Origin: Henriciella sp.
Lineage (GTDB): Bacteria > Pseudomonadota > Alphaproteobacteria > Caulobacterales > Hyphomonadaceae
DNA length: 64,000 nucleotides
Direction: 5' to 3'
Assembly (NCBI GenBank): GCA_021776655.1
Contig: JAJFFK010000009.1
Coordinates: forward strand, 1 to 64,000
Positions 34,295-42,163 of this stretch are shown here, piece by piece. The notes under the pieces are model-generated. The model was not told the DNA's origin and did not search any database. It was given only the letters and a program-made list of their open reading frames with translations. Position numbers and translations under genes: made by a program. Position 1 is the first letter of the stretch; each line of letters starts with the position of its first letter.

Positions 34295-35995
34295 ATGGCT
34301 TTAGATAACTTAGATACACTGGGCATGCCGGACATCGAGATTGCCCGCGCGGCCAAAATGCAGCGTTTATTGCCGCTGGCAGAAGAGAAGCTCGGTATTC
34401 CGAGCGATGCCCTGGTGCCGTATGGCCATTTCAAAGCCAAGCTGACTTTCGACTATATAAACAGCATTCAATCAAACACTGACGGCAAGCTGGTTCTTGT
34501 CACTGCTGTTACACCCACGCCGGCAGGTGAGGGAAAGACCACCACGAGTGTTGGCCTCAATGATGGCCTCAACAAGATTGGCGTTAAATCGATGGTTTGC
34601 CTGCGTGAACCGTCGCTCGGCCCATGTTTCGGTATGAAGGGTGGAGCGGCAGGAGGCGGGCGGGCCCAAGTCCTGCCGATGGAAGATATCAATCTTCATT
34701 TCAATGGCGATTTCCATGCCATCACGTCTGCGCACAGTCTGATCTCTGCCATGATCGACAATCACCTTCAGTGGGGCAATGAGCTTGATATCGATCCGCG
34801 CCGGATTACCTGGCGCCGGGTTGTCGACATGAATGACCGCGCGTTACGGAATATCACCATTGGTCTTGGCGGAGCGACACAAGGCGTCCCGCGTGAGGAT
34901 GGCTTTGATATCACGGTTGCTTCGGAACTGATGGCGATCTTCTGCCTCGCAACCGATCTCAAAGATCTGCAAGCGCGCGTTGGCAATATTATTATTGGCA
35001 AGACGTACGCACGCAAACCCGTCACAGTCCGGGATATAGGCGCTGATGGCGCGGTAACGGTTTTGTTGAAAGATGCGATTCAGCCGAACCTGGTGCAATC
35101 GATCGAGCATAATCTGGCCTTCATCCATGGTGGGCCTTTCGCGAATATTGCGCATGGCTGCAATAGTGTTGTTGCAACAAAGACCGCTTTGAAGCTGGCC
35201 GATGTTGTTGTGACTGAGGCCGGGTTTGGCGCTGATCTCGGGGCCGAGAAGTTCCTCGACATCAAATGTCGTCAATCCGGCCTGCGACCGGATGCGCTTG
35301 TGCTCGTGTGCACCATTCGCGCCATGAAGATGCAAGGCGGGGTCGCCAAGGCTGATCTTCGGGCTGAGAATGTCGAGGCGGTGACAGAGGGATGTATCAA
35401 TCTGCGCCGCCATATTCAGAATATGCGCGAGTTTGGCCTTGAGCCTATCGTTGCCGTCAATCATTTCATCCATGACACGGACGCCGAGATTGAGATTGTT
35501 CGCGAAGTCTGCGCTGATGAGGGCATCGTCATGGCCGTTGCGAGGCACTGGGCCGAAGGCGGCGCTGGAGCGGTCGAGCTTGCTGAAGCTGTGAAGGCGC
35601 AATTGGACGCGGGCAGTGCCGAGATCAAACTGATCTATCCTGATGATGCGTCCTTAGAGCAGAAGATCGAAGCTGTCGCGACCAAGATCTACGGCGCTGA
35701 AAGCATTGTATTGTCGGCAGAGGCGGCACGTTCTCTGCGCGAGATCGAGAAAATAGGCTTTGGCCATTTGCCTGTATGTATCGCCAAAACCCAGAATAGC
35801 TTCTCGACCGATCCGAAAAAACTTGGCGCACCCAGCGGCCATGTCGTTGAGGTTCGCGAGGCAACGCTTTGCGCCGGAGCTGGTTTCGTCGTCGCAATTT
35901 GTGGTGCGATCATGCGGATGCCCGGCTTGCCGCGCCACCCCGCAGCGCTCGATATCGAGCTGGATGAAGATGGCCTGATTGTCGGCCTGGCTTAA
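34295..35995 (+). CDS. fhs: Formate-tetrahydrofolate ligase
   Basis: The 566-residue protein from the ATG at 34295 has the Fhs P-loop [16 protein letters not shown] and [18 protein letters not shown], followed by the usual [15 protein letters not shown]. The enzyme interconverts formate, ATP and THF with 10-formyl-THF. As first gene of the corrinoid operon in an organism that also has formate dehydrogenase here, it probably runs in reverse, conserving ATP while releasing formate from methyl groups. An earlier in-frame start would overlap the promoter region and lacks a ribosome site. Confidence 0.95.
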   Translation: MALDNLDTLGMPDIEIARAAKMQRLLPLAEEKLGIPSDALVPYGHFKAKLTFDYINSIQSNTDGKLVLVTAVTPTPAGEGKTTTSVGLNDGLNKIGVKSMVCLREPSLGPCFGMKGGAAGGGRAQVLPMEDINLHFNGDFHAITSAHSLISAMIDNHLQWGNELDIDPRRITWRRVVDMNDRALRNITIGLGGATQGVPREDGFDITVASELMAIFCLATDLKDLQARVGNIIIGKTYARKPVTVRDIGADGAVTVLLKDAIQPNLVQSIEHNLAFIHGGPFANIAHGCNSVVATKTALKLADVVVTEAGFGADLGAEKFLDIKCRQSGLRPDALVLVCTIRAMKMQGGVAKADLRAENVEAVTEGCINLRRHIQNMREFGLEPIVAVNHFIHDTDAEIEIVREVCADEGIVMAVARHWAEGGAGAVELAEAVKAQLDAGSAEIKLIYPDDASLEQKIEAVATKIYGAESIVLSAEAARSLREIEKIGFGHLPVCIAKTQNSFSTDPKKLGAPSGHVVEVREATLCAGAGFVVAICGAIMRMPGLPRHPAALDIELDEDGLIVGLA

Positions 35996-36006
35996 GGAGT
36001 AGACAG

Positions 36007-36696
36007 ATGAGTGATTCCGAAGACGACATCATCCTGAAGGACTTGAACGATGCCGACCTTGTCGCACAAATGCATGACGATCTCTACGATGGCATGGCTG
36101 ATGAGGTGAAGGAGGGTACGCAAATCCTGCTCGGCCGGGGCTGGGATGCCAATAACGTACTTGCCGAGGCGCTGGTCGAGGGTATGCGTATTGTCGGCAT
36201 AGATTTTCGCGATGGCATCCTGTTTGTGCCAGAGGTGCTCCAATGTGCCGGCGCAATGAAAGGCGGGATGGAATTGCTCCGCCCGATCCTGGCTGAAAGT
36301 GAGAATGCCGCCAGCACCGGCAAATACGTTATCGGTACAGTGAAGGGCGATATCCATGATATCGGCAAAAATCTCGTTGGCATGATGCTGGAAGGCGCGG
36401 GCTTTGAAGTCATCGATTTGGGCATCAACAATCCGGTTGAGAACTATCTTGAAGCGATCGACAAACACCAGCCGAGTATTCTCGGCATGTCGGCGCTGCT
36501 GACGACAACTATGCCATATATGGGCGTGGTCATTGAGGAACTGGACAAGCGCGGCATTCTGAAAGAGCTGCCTGTGATGGTTGGCGGCGCGCCGCTCAAT
36601 CAGGAATTTGCCGACGCGATCAACGCCCACACCTATGGCCGTGACGCCGCAATGAGCGCCGAGCTAGCCAAGACAATTGTCGGCAAGAACCGGTAG
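36007..36696 (+). CDS. Corrinoid protein of a methyltransferase system (MtgC/MttC-like)
   Basis: The 229-residue protein has the helical cap (residues 1-100, EGTQILLGRGWDANNVLAEA and GIDFRDGILFVPEVL) and the B12-binding Rossmann domain with GDIHDIGKNL, where His117 is the cobalt ligand of the DxHxxG motif, then SALLTTTM and VGGAPLN. It would carry the methyl group between the MttB-type methyltransferase and the pterin methyltransferase. A strong AAGGAG precedes the ATG, 11 bases after fhs. Confidence 0.95.
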   Translation: MSDSEDDIILKDLNDADLVAQMHDDLYDGMADEVKEGTQILLGRGWDANNVLAEALVEGMRIVGIDFRDGILFVPEVLQCAGAMKGGMELLRPILAESENAASTGKYVIGTVKGDIHDIGKNLVGMMLEGAGFEVIDLGINNPVENYLEAIDKHQPSILGMSALLTTTMPYMGVVIEELDKRGILKELPVMVGGAPLNQEFADAINAHTYGRDAAMSAELAKTIVGKNR

Positions 36697-36704
36697 GCAA
36701 GATC

Positions 36705-37331
36705 ATGCACAGCTCAACGCAGAAAACGCTCATCATCGCCTGCGGGGCTCTGGCCAAAGAAATTCTGGCTGTGAAAGAGGCAATGGCTTTGACGGATGGG
36801 GTCTTTGATCTGAAATGTCTTCCGGCTGGCTATCACAATTATCCAAACAAAATCGTTCCCGGTCTTGAGAAAATCATAAACGAGAATGGCGATAATTATG
36901 ACCGTATTCTCATCGGTTACGGGGATTGCGGGACGGGCGGCGGGTTGGATCGGATGATGGAGAAATATCCCAAGACAGAGCGCCTGCCGGGCGCGCATTG
37001 CTACGCCTTTTATGCGGGGCTTCCCGAATTCGACGCGATGATGGAAGAAGAACTCGGGAGTTTTTTCCTGACCGATTATCTGGTGCGACATTTCGAAACG
37101 CTCATCGTCAAAGGCTTCGGTATTGACCGCTATCCCAATCTGAAAGCGATTTATTTCGAGCATTACAAACGGCTTGTTTATATTTCACAAGCGCCCAGTG
37201 ATGAGCTCATCGCAGAAGCGAGAAAAGCGGCTGATTTTCTTGGATTGGCATTTGAACATCGACCTGTGGGGTATGGCGAACTGGCGTCCTACATTGCCCA
37301 GCTTGCACCAAAAGAGACTGCGGATGTATAG
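36705..37331 (+). CDS. DUF1638 protein of corrinoid methyltransferase clusters
   Basis: The 208-residue protein matches DUF1638: IIACGALAKEILAVKEAM, LPAGYHNYPNKI, GYGDCGTGGGLD and GAHCYAFYAGL. The conserved Cys and His residues suggest a metal or corrinoid-related site. DUF1638 genes recur beside MttB-type methyltransferases, and no biochemical function is established to my knowledge. Its place between the corrinoid protein and MetV supports an accessory role in methyl transfer, for example cofactor loading. Confidence 0.8.
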   Translation: MHSSTQKTLIIACGALAKEILAVKEAMALTDGVFDLKCLPAGYHNYPNKIVPGLEKIINENGDNYDRILIGYGDCGTGGGLDRMMEKYPKTERLPGAHCYAFYAGLPEFDAMMEEELGSFFLTDYLVRHFETLIVKGFGIDRYPNLKAIYFEHYKRLVYISQAPSDELIAEARKAADFLGLAFEHRPVGYGELASYIAQLAPKETADV

Positions 37332-37821
37332 CGTTCGCCAATGGTCCGTGAAGCGGTCGAGATTTCTCGAAGGCGTCTACAATTTTACGAACCCCGGCAT
37401 CCTTTTTTGCTTGAGAGGCATCACCAGACTGTTTGGTAAATCTCTGGACCGTCCGATTACGGCGCTTGAAGCTGGGCTCAAGGGCTTCCTGTTCGATTGC
37501 CAGATGTGCGGTGACTGCGTCTTGTCAAAAACGGGTATGAGTTGCCCGATGAATTGTCCCAAGACAATTCGCAACGGACCGTGCGGAGGCGTTCGTGAAA
37601 ACGGTATGTGCGAGGTGAAACCTGAAATGCGTTGCGTTTGGGTTGCGGCATGGGATGGTGCATCGCGAATGAAAGACGGCGAGGTAATCAGGGAGGCCCA
37701 ATTTGCTCTGGATTATCGACAAAAGGGTAAATCAAGCTGGTTGAGACTGGCCCGCGAAACGGGTGATGTCGAGAAAACTGATGCGCCAGAAACAGAGCTT
37801 TCTGAGCGAGGTCCAGCATGA
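37324..37821 (+). CDS. metV: MetV-type methylene-THF reductase partner (Cys-rich MTHFR C-terminal domain)
   Basis: The 165-residue protein from the ATG at 37324 (overlapping DUF1638) has eight clustered cysteines at 59, 62, 65, 74, 78, 87, 96 and 104 (DCQMCGDCVLSKTGMSCPMN and NGPCGGVRENGMCEV). This is the MTHFR_C domain (PF12225) found as MetV in acetogens, where it binds iron-sulfur clusters and pairs with MetF. Here it overlaps metF by four bases. The pair would oxidise methyl-THF to methylene-THF. A longer start within DUF1638 is unlikely. Confidence 0.85.
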   Translation: MYSVRQWSVKRSRFLEGVYNFTNPGILFCLRGITRLFGKSLDRPITALEAGLKGFLFDCQMCGDCVLSKTGMSCPMNCPKTIRNGPCGGVRENGMCEVKPEMRCVWVAAWDGASRMKDGEVIREAQFALDYRQKGKSSWLRLARETGDVEKTDAPETELSERGPA

Positions 37822-38891
37822 ATATCATGAGTCCGGACATTGAAATTGTTGGCACTAATCCCGGTGATCCGCTCCCTCAACTTGAGGGCCATGTTTCTTA
37901 TGGCCGGTTCGAGCGCGTGTTGCGAGCCGGACATTTTGCAATCACGTCTGAGATTGCGCCACCGGATTCAGCCGATCCAGACGAAATCATGCGCCGCGCC
38001 AATGTGTTCGACGGCAGTGTTGATGCAGTTAATGCCACGGACGGTTCTGGTGCTAATTGTCATCTCTCCAGCATGGGCATGTGTGCGGTCATGACAAGAA
38101 ACGGCCTGTCACCGATTATCCAGATATCGTGCCGTGATCGCAACCGGATCGCCATTCAAGGCGATATCTTGGGCGCGGCGGCGATGGGCGTGTGCAATGT
38201 CCTGTGCCTGAGCGGAGACGATGTCAGTGTCGGCGATCACCCCGAAGCCAAACCCGTTTTTGATCTCGATAGCGTGTCCTTGATCAGAACCATCAAAATG
38301 ATGCGTGACGAAAGACACTTTCTGAGCGGACGGAAACTGGCTAGCGGCCCGAACCTGTTCATCGGATCATCAATAAACCCGTTCGCGCCGCCAATTGAAA
38401 ACAGGGTGGATCAGCTTGCGAAAAAGATAAATGCCGGAGCTGAGTTCATACAAAGCCAGTATTGCTTCGATATAGCGATGTTGAATGATTTCATGGCGCA
38501 GGCCGTTGATGCGGGACTTGCCGAGCGTGCTTTTATCCTGATCGGCACCGGCACGCTGGCCTCCGCGGGAACTGCTAGATGGTTACGCAGCAACATCCCC
38601 GGTGTGCATATTCCCGACGCAATCATTGAGCGGCTGGACCAGGCAGAAGATCCCAGGGCCGAGGGCCGGAAAATCTGTGTGGAACTAATGCAGCAGATCA
38701 AGGAAGTTGCTGGTGTCAGCGGCATCCACCTGATGGCGTACCGGCAAGAAAAATTTGTGAACGCAATTGTTCAGCAATCCGGCGTGCTGGGGGACCGTAA
38801 ACCCTGGAGTGCTGATGATTACGACTTTCATCGTAGAAAACTGGATTCAGAAAAATCCGCGCAAACAACAGCGGCAAGGACAGATTTATGA
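37818..38891 (+). CDS. metF: Methylenetetrahydrofolate reductase-like protein
   Basis: The 357-residue barrel has FAITSEIAPPDSADPDEIMR at the N-terminal strand, NVLCLSGDDVSVGDHPEAKP for flavin/folate binding and AGAEFIQSQYCFDIAMLNDF, all typical of MetF. It is longer than biosynthetic MetF and is coupled to metV by ATGA, so a catabolic role taking methyl-THF to methylene-THF is inferred. The electron acceptor may be reached through MetV. It overlaps the next gene by four bases. Confidence 0.9.
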   Translation: MNIMSPDIEIVGTNPGDPLPQLEGHVSYGRFERVLRAGHFAITSEIAPPDSADPDEIMRRANVFDGSVDAVNATDGSGANCHLSSMGMCAVMTRNGLSPIIQISCRDRNRIAIQGDILGAAAMGVCNVLCLSGDDVSVGDHPEAKPVFDLDSVSLIRTIKMMRDERHFLSGRKLASGPNLFIGSSINPFAPPIENRVDQLAKKINAGAEFIQSQYCFDIAMLNDFMAQAVDAGLAERAFILIGTGTLASAGTARWLRSNIPGVHIPDAIIERLDQAEDPRAEGRKICVELMQQIKEVAGVSGIHLMAYRQEKFVNAIVQQSGVLGDRKPWSADDYDFHRRKLDSEKSAQTTAARTDL

Positions 38892-39793
38892 CAAAAACCA
38901 TTATTGGTTCAGCGACCAAAGAGCTGGCAATAGGATTTGACCGACCTTTTGTGATGATTGGTGAGCGGATCAATCCGACCGGCCGCAAGATGTTCTCGGC
39001 CGAACTCAGGGACCGCAACTATTGGCGTGTGAAGAAAGAAGCACTGGCTCAGGTTGAGGCAGGCGCGCAGATGCTGGACGTGAATGTCGGCGTGCCTCTG
39101 GCTGATGAGCCGGGGATCATGGCCGAAGTTGTGCCACTGATTCAGAGCATCACTGATGTGCCGCTCTGCATTGATAGTTCGATTATCGAGGCGCTTGAAG
39201 CAGGGCTGTCAGTCTATAAGGGCCGCGCACTTGTCAACTCCACCACGGCCGAAGAAGAAGTCATGGATCGAGTGCTGCCACTGGTCAAAAAATATGATGC
39301 GGCGGTTGTTGCTATTTCGAATGATGAGACAGGGATATCGCAGGATCCGGATGTTAGATTTGAAGTCGCCAAACGTATTGTCGAGCGCGCCCATGATTAC
39401 GGCATAAAGTCTGAGGACATTCTTGTCGATCCGCTCGTCATGCCGATTGGTGCGATCAATAGTGCTGGCAAGGATGTTTTCCACCTGATTGGGCGTTTGC
39501 GCAATGAACTTAAAGTCAATACGACTTGCGGCGCGTCGAATGTCGCATTTGGGTTGCCCAACCGCCATGCAGTTAACAATGCTTTCCTGCCAATGCTGGC
39601 TGGCGCAGGGATGACTTCGGCGATTGTAAACCCGTTGCATGACGGGCTTGTGCAGGCCGTTAGAGCTGGCGATGTCCTGAATGGTCTTGACCCTGCTTGC
39701 GCCAATTGGATCAAAGCTTACCGGCCACCACCAGCTGAAGGCGAAGAAGGTACCAGGGGTAGAGGAGGGCGCCGTGGCCGACGAGGAGGTTAA
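38888..39793 (+). CDS. Methylcorrinoid:THF methyltransferase (MtgA/AcsE-like)
   Basis: The 301-residue protein is a pterin-binding TIM barrel: FVMIGERINPTGRKMFSAEL, GAQMLDVNVGVPLADEP, PLCIDSSIIEALEAGL, LVNSTTAEEE and VNTTCGASNVAFGLPNRHAV. It is like the methyl-THF:corrinoid methyltransferases AcsE and MtgA. In a betaine-consuming direction it would move methyl from the corrinoid protein to THF. The C-terminal about 20 residues are Gly/Arg/Glu-rich (GRGGRRGRRGG end), outside the barrel; basic tails recur in two other proteins of the operon. Confidence 0.92.
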   Translation: MTKTIIGSATKELAIGFDRPFVMIGERINPTGRKMFSAELRDRNYWRVKKEALAQVEAGAQMLDVNVGVPLADEPGIMAEVVPLIQSITDVPLCIDSSIIEALEAGLSVYKGRALVNSTTAEEEVMDRVLPLVKKYDAAVVAISNDETGISQDPDVRFEVAKRIVERAHDYGIKSEDILVDPLVMPIGAINSAGKDVFHLIGRLRNELKVNTTCGASNVAFGLPNRHAVNNAFLPMLAGAGMTSAIVNPLHDGLVQAVRAGDVLNGLDPACANWIKAYRPPPAEGEEGTRGRGGRRGRRGG

Positions 39794-40196
39794 AACCTAT
39801 ACCGGCCATTGTTTATGCCGAGAGGTCAATTTCATTGCCAGGGGCTTGAGCGATATCTGGTATTGTCACTGCACTCAGTGTCAGCACATGACGGGCCATT
39901 GTGTCGCGGCGGCAGGTGCCCGGCGCGCTGACTTTTCTTATGAGGGGAATGTGCGCTGGTCGCCAGTTTCAGCTGGCACAAGATCTGGGCATTGTGCCAG
40001 CTGCTCAAGCTATTTGTTCTGGGATCAAATTGACCGTGCAACGATTAGTATACTGGCTGGTAATCTAGACGATACAGCAGGCCTCGTACTTAAAGGCCAT
40101 ATTTTTGTTGCCGAGAAGAAAGACTATTTCGAGATTAGTGATGGCCTGCCTCAATATGAGAAATGGCCGCCCGAAGGGACACGGCAAGAGGGTTGA
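39774..40196 (+). CDS. GFA-family (Mss4-like) zinc protein
   Basis: From a GTG at 39774, preceded by a strong GGAGG, the protein has 140 residues and overlaps the methyltransferase gene by 20 bases. Cysteines in GHCLCREVNF, CHCTQCQHMTGHC and GHCASCSSYLFW form the zinc sites of the GFA fold. The family is named for a glutathione-formaldehyde activity that is disputed. In a pathway that can release formaldehyde, a formaldehyde-related role is attractive but unproved. Confidence 0.8.
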   Translation: MADEEVKTYTGHCLCREVNFIARGLSDIWYCHCTQCQHMTGHCVAAAGARRADFSYEGNVRWSPVSAGTRSGHCASCSSYLFWDQIDRATISILAGNLDDTAGLVLKGHIFVAEKKDYFEISDGLPQYEKWPPEGTRQEG

Positions 40197-40209
40197 CTGA
40201 AAGCATATT

Positions 40210-42150
40210 GTGACAAGCCATACGATCATCTTCACGCCATCCGGTGTACGCGCAATCGCCGAAAACAGCGAGAATGTGTTTGAGGTGGCACTGCGCGCGG
40301 GTGTCGATATCAGTTCGATCTGCGGCGGCAAAGGCTTGTGCAAACGCTGCCAGATCGAAGTCGAGCCGGGCACACACGCCAAGTTCAATATTGAGGTCAA
40401 GGCTAGCAGTCTCTCGAAACTCACGCCGACTGAGAAAAAGGCTCGCCATGATGGGGAACTGGCTGAAAACCGTCGGCTGTCCTGCCGCGCCAAAGTTCTT
40501 GGCGATCTGGTCGTTGAAATCCCTGCCGATGCGCGCGAGCATGAAAGCAGTATCAAGAAGACGAGCACTGAAATCGACACTGAACTGAACCCGGGGGTCA
40601 AGCTCTACATGGTCAAGCTTGATGTCCCGACCTTTGCGGACAATCCAAGTGATGGCGGCGCACTGACGGAGGCATTGCAGGCATTTGGCGTCACGGCAAA
40701 GCCTAATTTGAAAGCTTTGGTGAAAATCCAGAATATTCTGAAAGCAAATGACCGCACGGCGATTGCAGTGGTTCGCGATGCCACCGAAATCATTGATGTC
40801 TGGCCGCCCAACCCATTCAATCTCTATGGTGCGGCAATTGACATCGGCTCAACCTCGGTTGCGATTTATGTCTTTGATCTGACAGATGGCGGGCTGGTCT
40901 ATGAGCAGGCCGCCATGAACCCGCAGATACGCTATGGCGAAGACCTGATGAGCCGTGTCTCCTATGTCATGCTCAACAAGGAGGGTGACAAAAAGCTCAC
41001 TGCGGAAATCCGCAAACAGATCAAAACTATGTTGGCTGATGCAAATGAGGCGTTGGGTCTTGAGCCGAACCAGTTGCTTGAAGTGACACTGGTTGGCAAT
41101 CCGATAATGCATCATCTGTTCATTGGTGCTGACCCAACTGAGCTGGGGCAGGCACCTTTCACTCTGACGACGAAAGACTGGCTCGATATTCCGGCCCACC
41201 TGCTTGACCTTGGTCTCTCCGATGTCGCGCGTATATCGCTTTTGCCGCTGATTGGCGGGCATGTTGGTGCCGATACAACGGGCGCGTACCTGACGCAGTA
41301 TGATACCATGCAGGGGCGTTCGGTCCTGCTTGTCGATATCGGCACCAATGCCGAGATTGTACTCAGCCATAATGACCGGGTTGCAGCGTGTTCCTCACCA
41401 ACAGGGCCAGCGTTCGAGGGCGCTGAAATCAGTTCTGGTGTGCGGGCAAGCCACGGCGCGATCGAACGTGTACGGATTGACCCAGAGACGAAAGAGCCGC
41501 GTTTTAAAATCATCGGTCATGATGACTGGCTCAGCGATACAGCTGCTGATATTTCTGAGCATATGATCACCGGGATTTGCGGCTCGGGAATATTCGAAGT
41601 CATGGTTGAGCTTGCCAGTGCGGGACTTGTCGATGCCAGTGGTCTCTTCATTCCAGATGCCGCGCCGCATCGCTTTGAGGTTGATGGCAAGGGTTGGAAA
41701 TATGTCCTCCTGCGCCGCGAGACGAAAACGATCTATATCAAGCAGACGGACGTTCGCGCCGTGCAGCTTGCCAAGGCTGCGCTGAGTGCGGGCGTCAGTT
41801 TGTTGAAGGAATATCTCGATTGTGATGCCTTGGAGGAGGTCTTGCTCGCAGGCGCATTCGGCACGCATCTCGACAGTAAATATGTCGCCGGTATTGGCAT
41901 TGTCGCTGGCGCACCGGCCGAGATTATCTCCTCGATCGGCAATGCGGCGGGAATGGGCGCGGCGATGGCTTTGCTCAATGTCGATGAAAAGGCGAGGATC
42001 ATTGAAGCTGTGAAGTCGATCGAGAAACTGGAAACGGCAGTTGAACCAAAGTTTCAGGATTATTTCGTCGCAGCGATGACATTCCCGACCGCACCGGAAG
42101 TATCGACACAATCGAAAAGAGGGCGCCGGCGTAAACGGCGCGAAACTTAA
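40210..42150 (+). CDS. RACo-type reductive activator of corrinoid protein (ASKHA, DUF4445)
   Basis: The 646-residue protein starts with a [2Fe-2S] ferredoxin domain (Cys38, 44, 47 in SICGGKGLCKRC and Cys92), then an RACo linker and an ASKHA ATPase domain (GAAIDIGSTSVAIYVFDL near 208 and VLLVDIGTNAEIVLSH near 375; GICGSGIFEVMVELA and VLLAGAFGTHLD later). Such proteins use ATP to reduce accidentally oxidised Co(II) corrinoid to Co(I). That is important in an aerobic host. GTG start at 40210. The C-terminus SKRGRRRKRRET is strongly basic. Confidence 0.92.
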   Translation: MTSHTIIFTPSGVRAIAENSENVFEVALRAGVDISSICGGKGLCKRCQIEVEPGTHAKFNIEVKASSLSKLTPTEKKARHDGELAENRRLSCRAKVLGDLVVEIPADAREHESSIKKTSTEIDTELNPGVKLYMVKLDVPTFADNPSDGGALTEALQAFGVTAKPNLKALVKIQNILKANDRTAIAVVRDATEIIDVWPPNPFNLYGAAIDIGSTSVAIYVFDLTDGGLVYEQAAMNPQIRYGEDLMSRVSYVMLNKEGDKKLTAEIRKQIKTMLADANEALGLEPNQLLEVTLVGNPIMHHLFIGADPTELGQAPFTLTTKDWLDIPAHLLDLGLSDVARISLLPLIGGHVGADTTGAYLTQYDTMQGRSVLLVDIGTNAEIVLSHNDRVAACSSPTGPAFEGAEISSGVRASHGAIERVRIDPETKEPRFKIIGHDDWLSDTAADISEHMITGICGSGIFEVMVELASAGLVDASGLFIPDAAPHRFEVDGKGWKYVLLRRETKTIYIKQTDVRAVQLAKAALSAGVSLLKEYLDCDALEEVLLAGAFGTHLDSKYVAGIGIVAGAPAEIISSIGNAAGMGAAMALLNVDEKARIIEAVKSIEKLETAVEPKFQDYFVAAMTFPTAPEVSTQSKRGRRRKRRET

Positions 42151-42163
42151 TAAGGAAAAAGCA

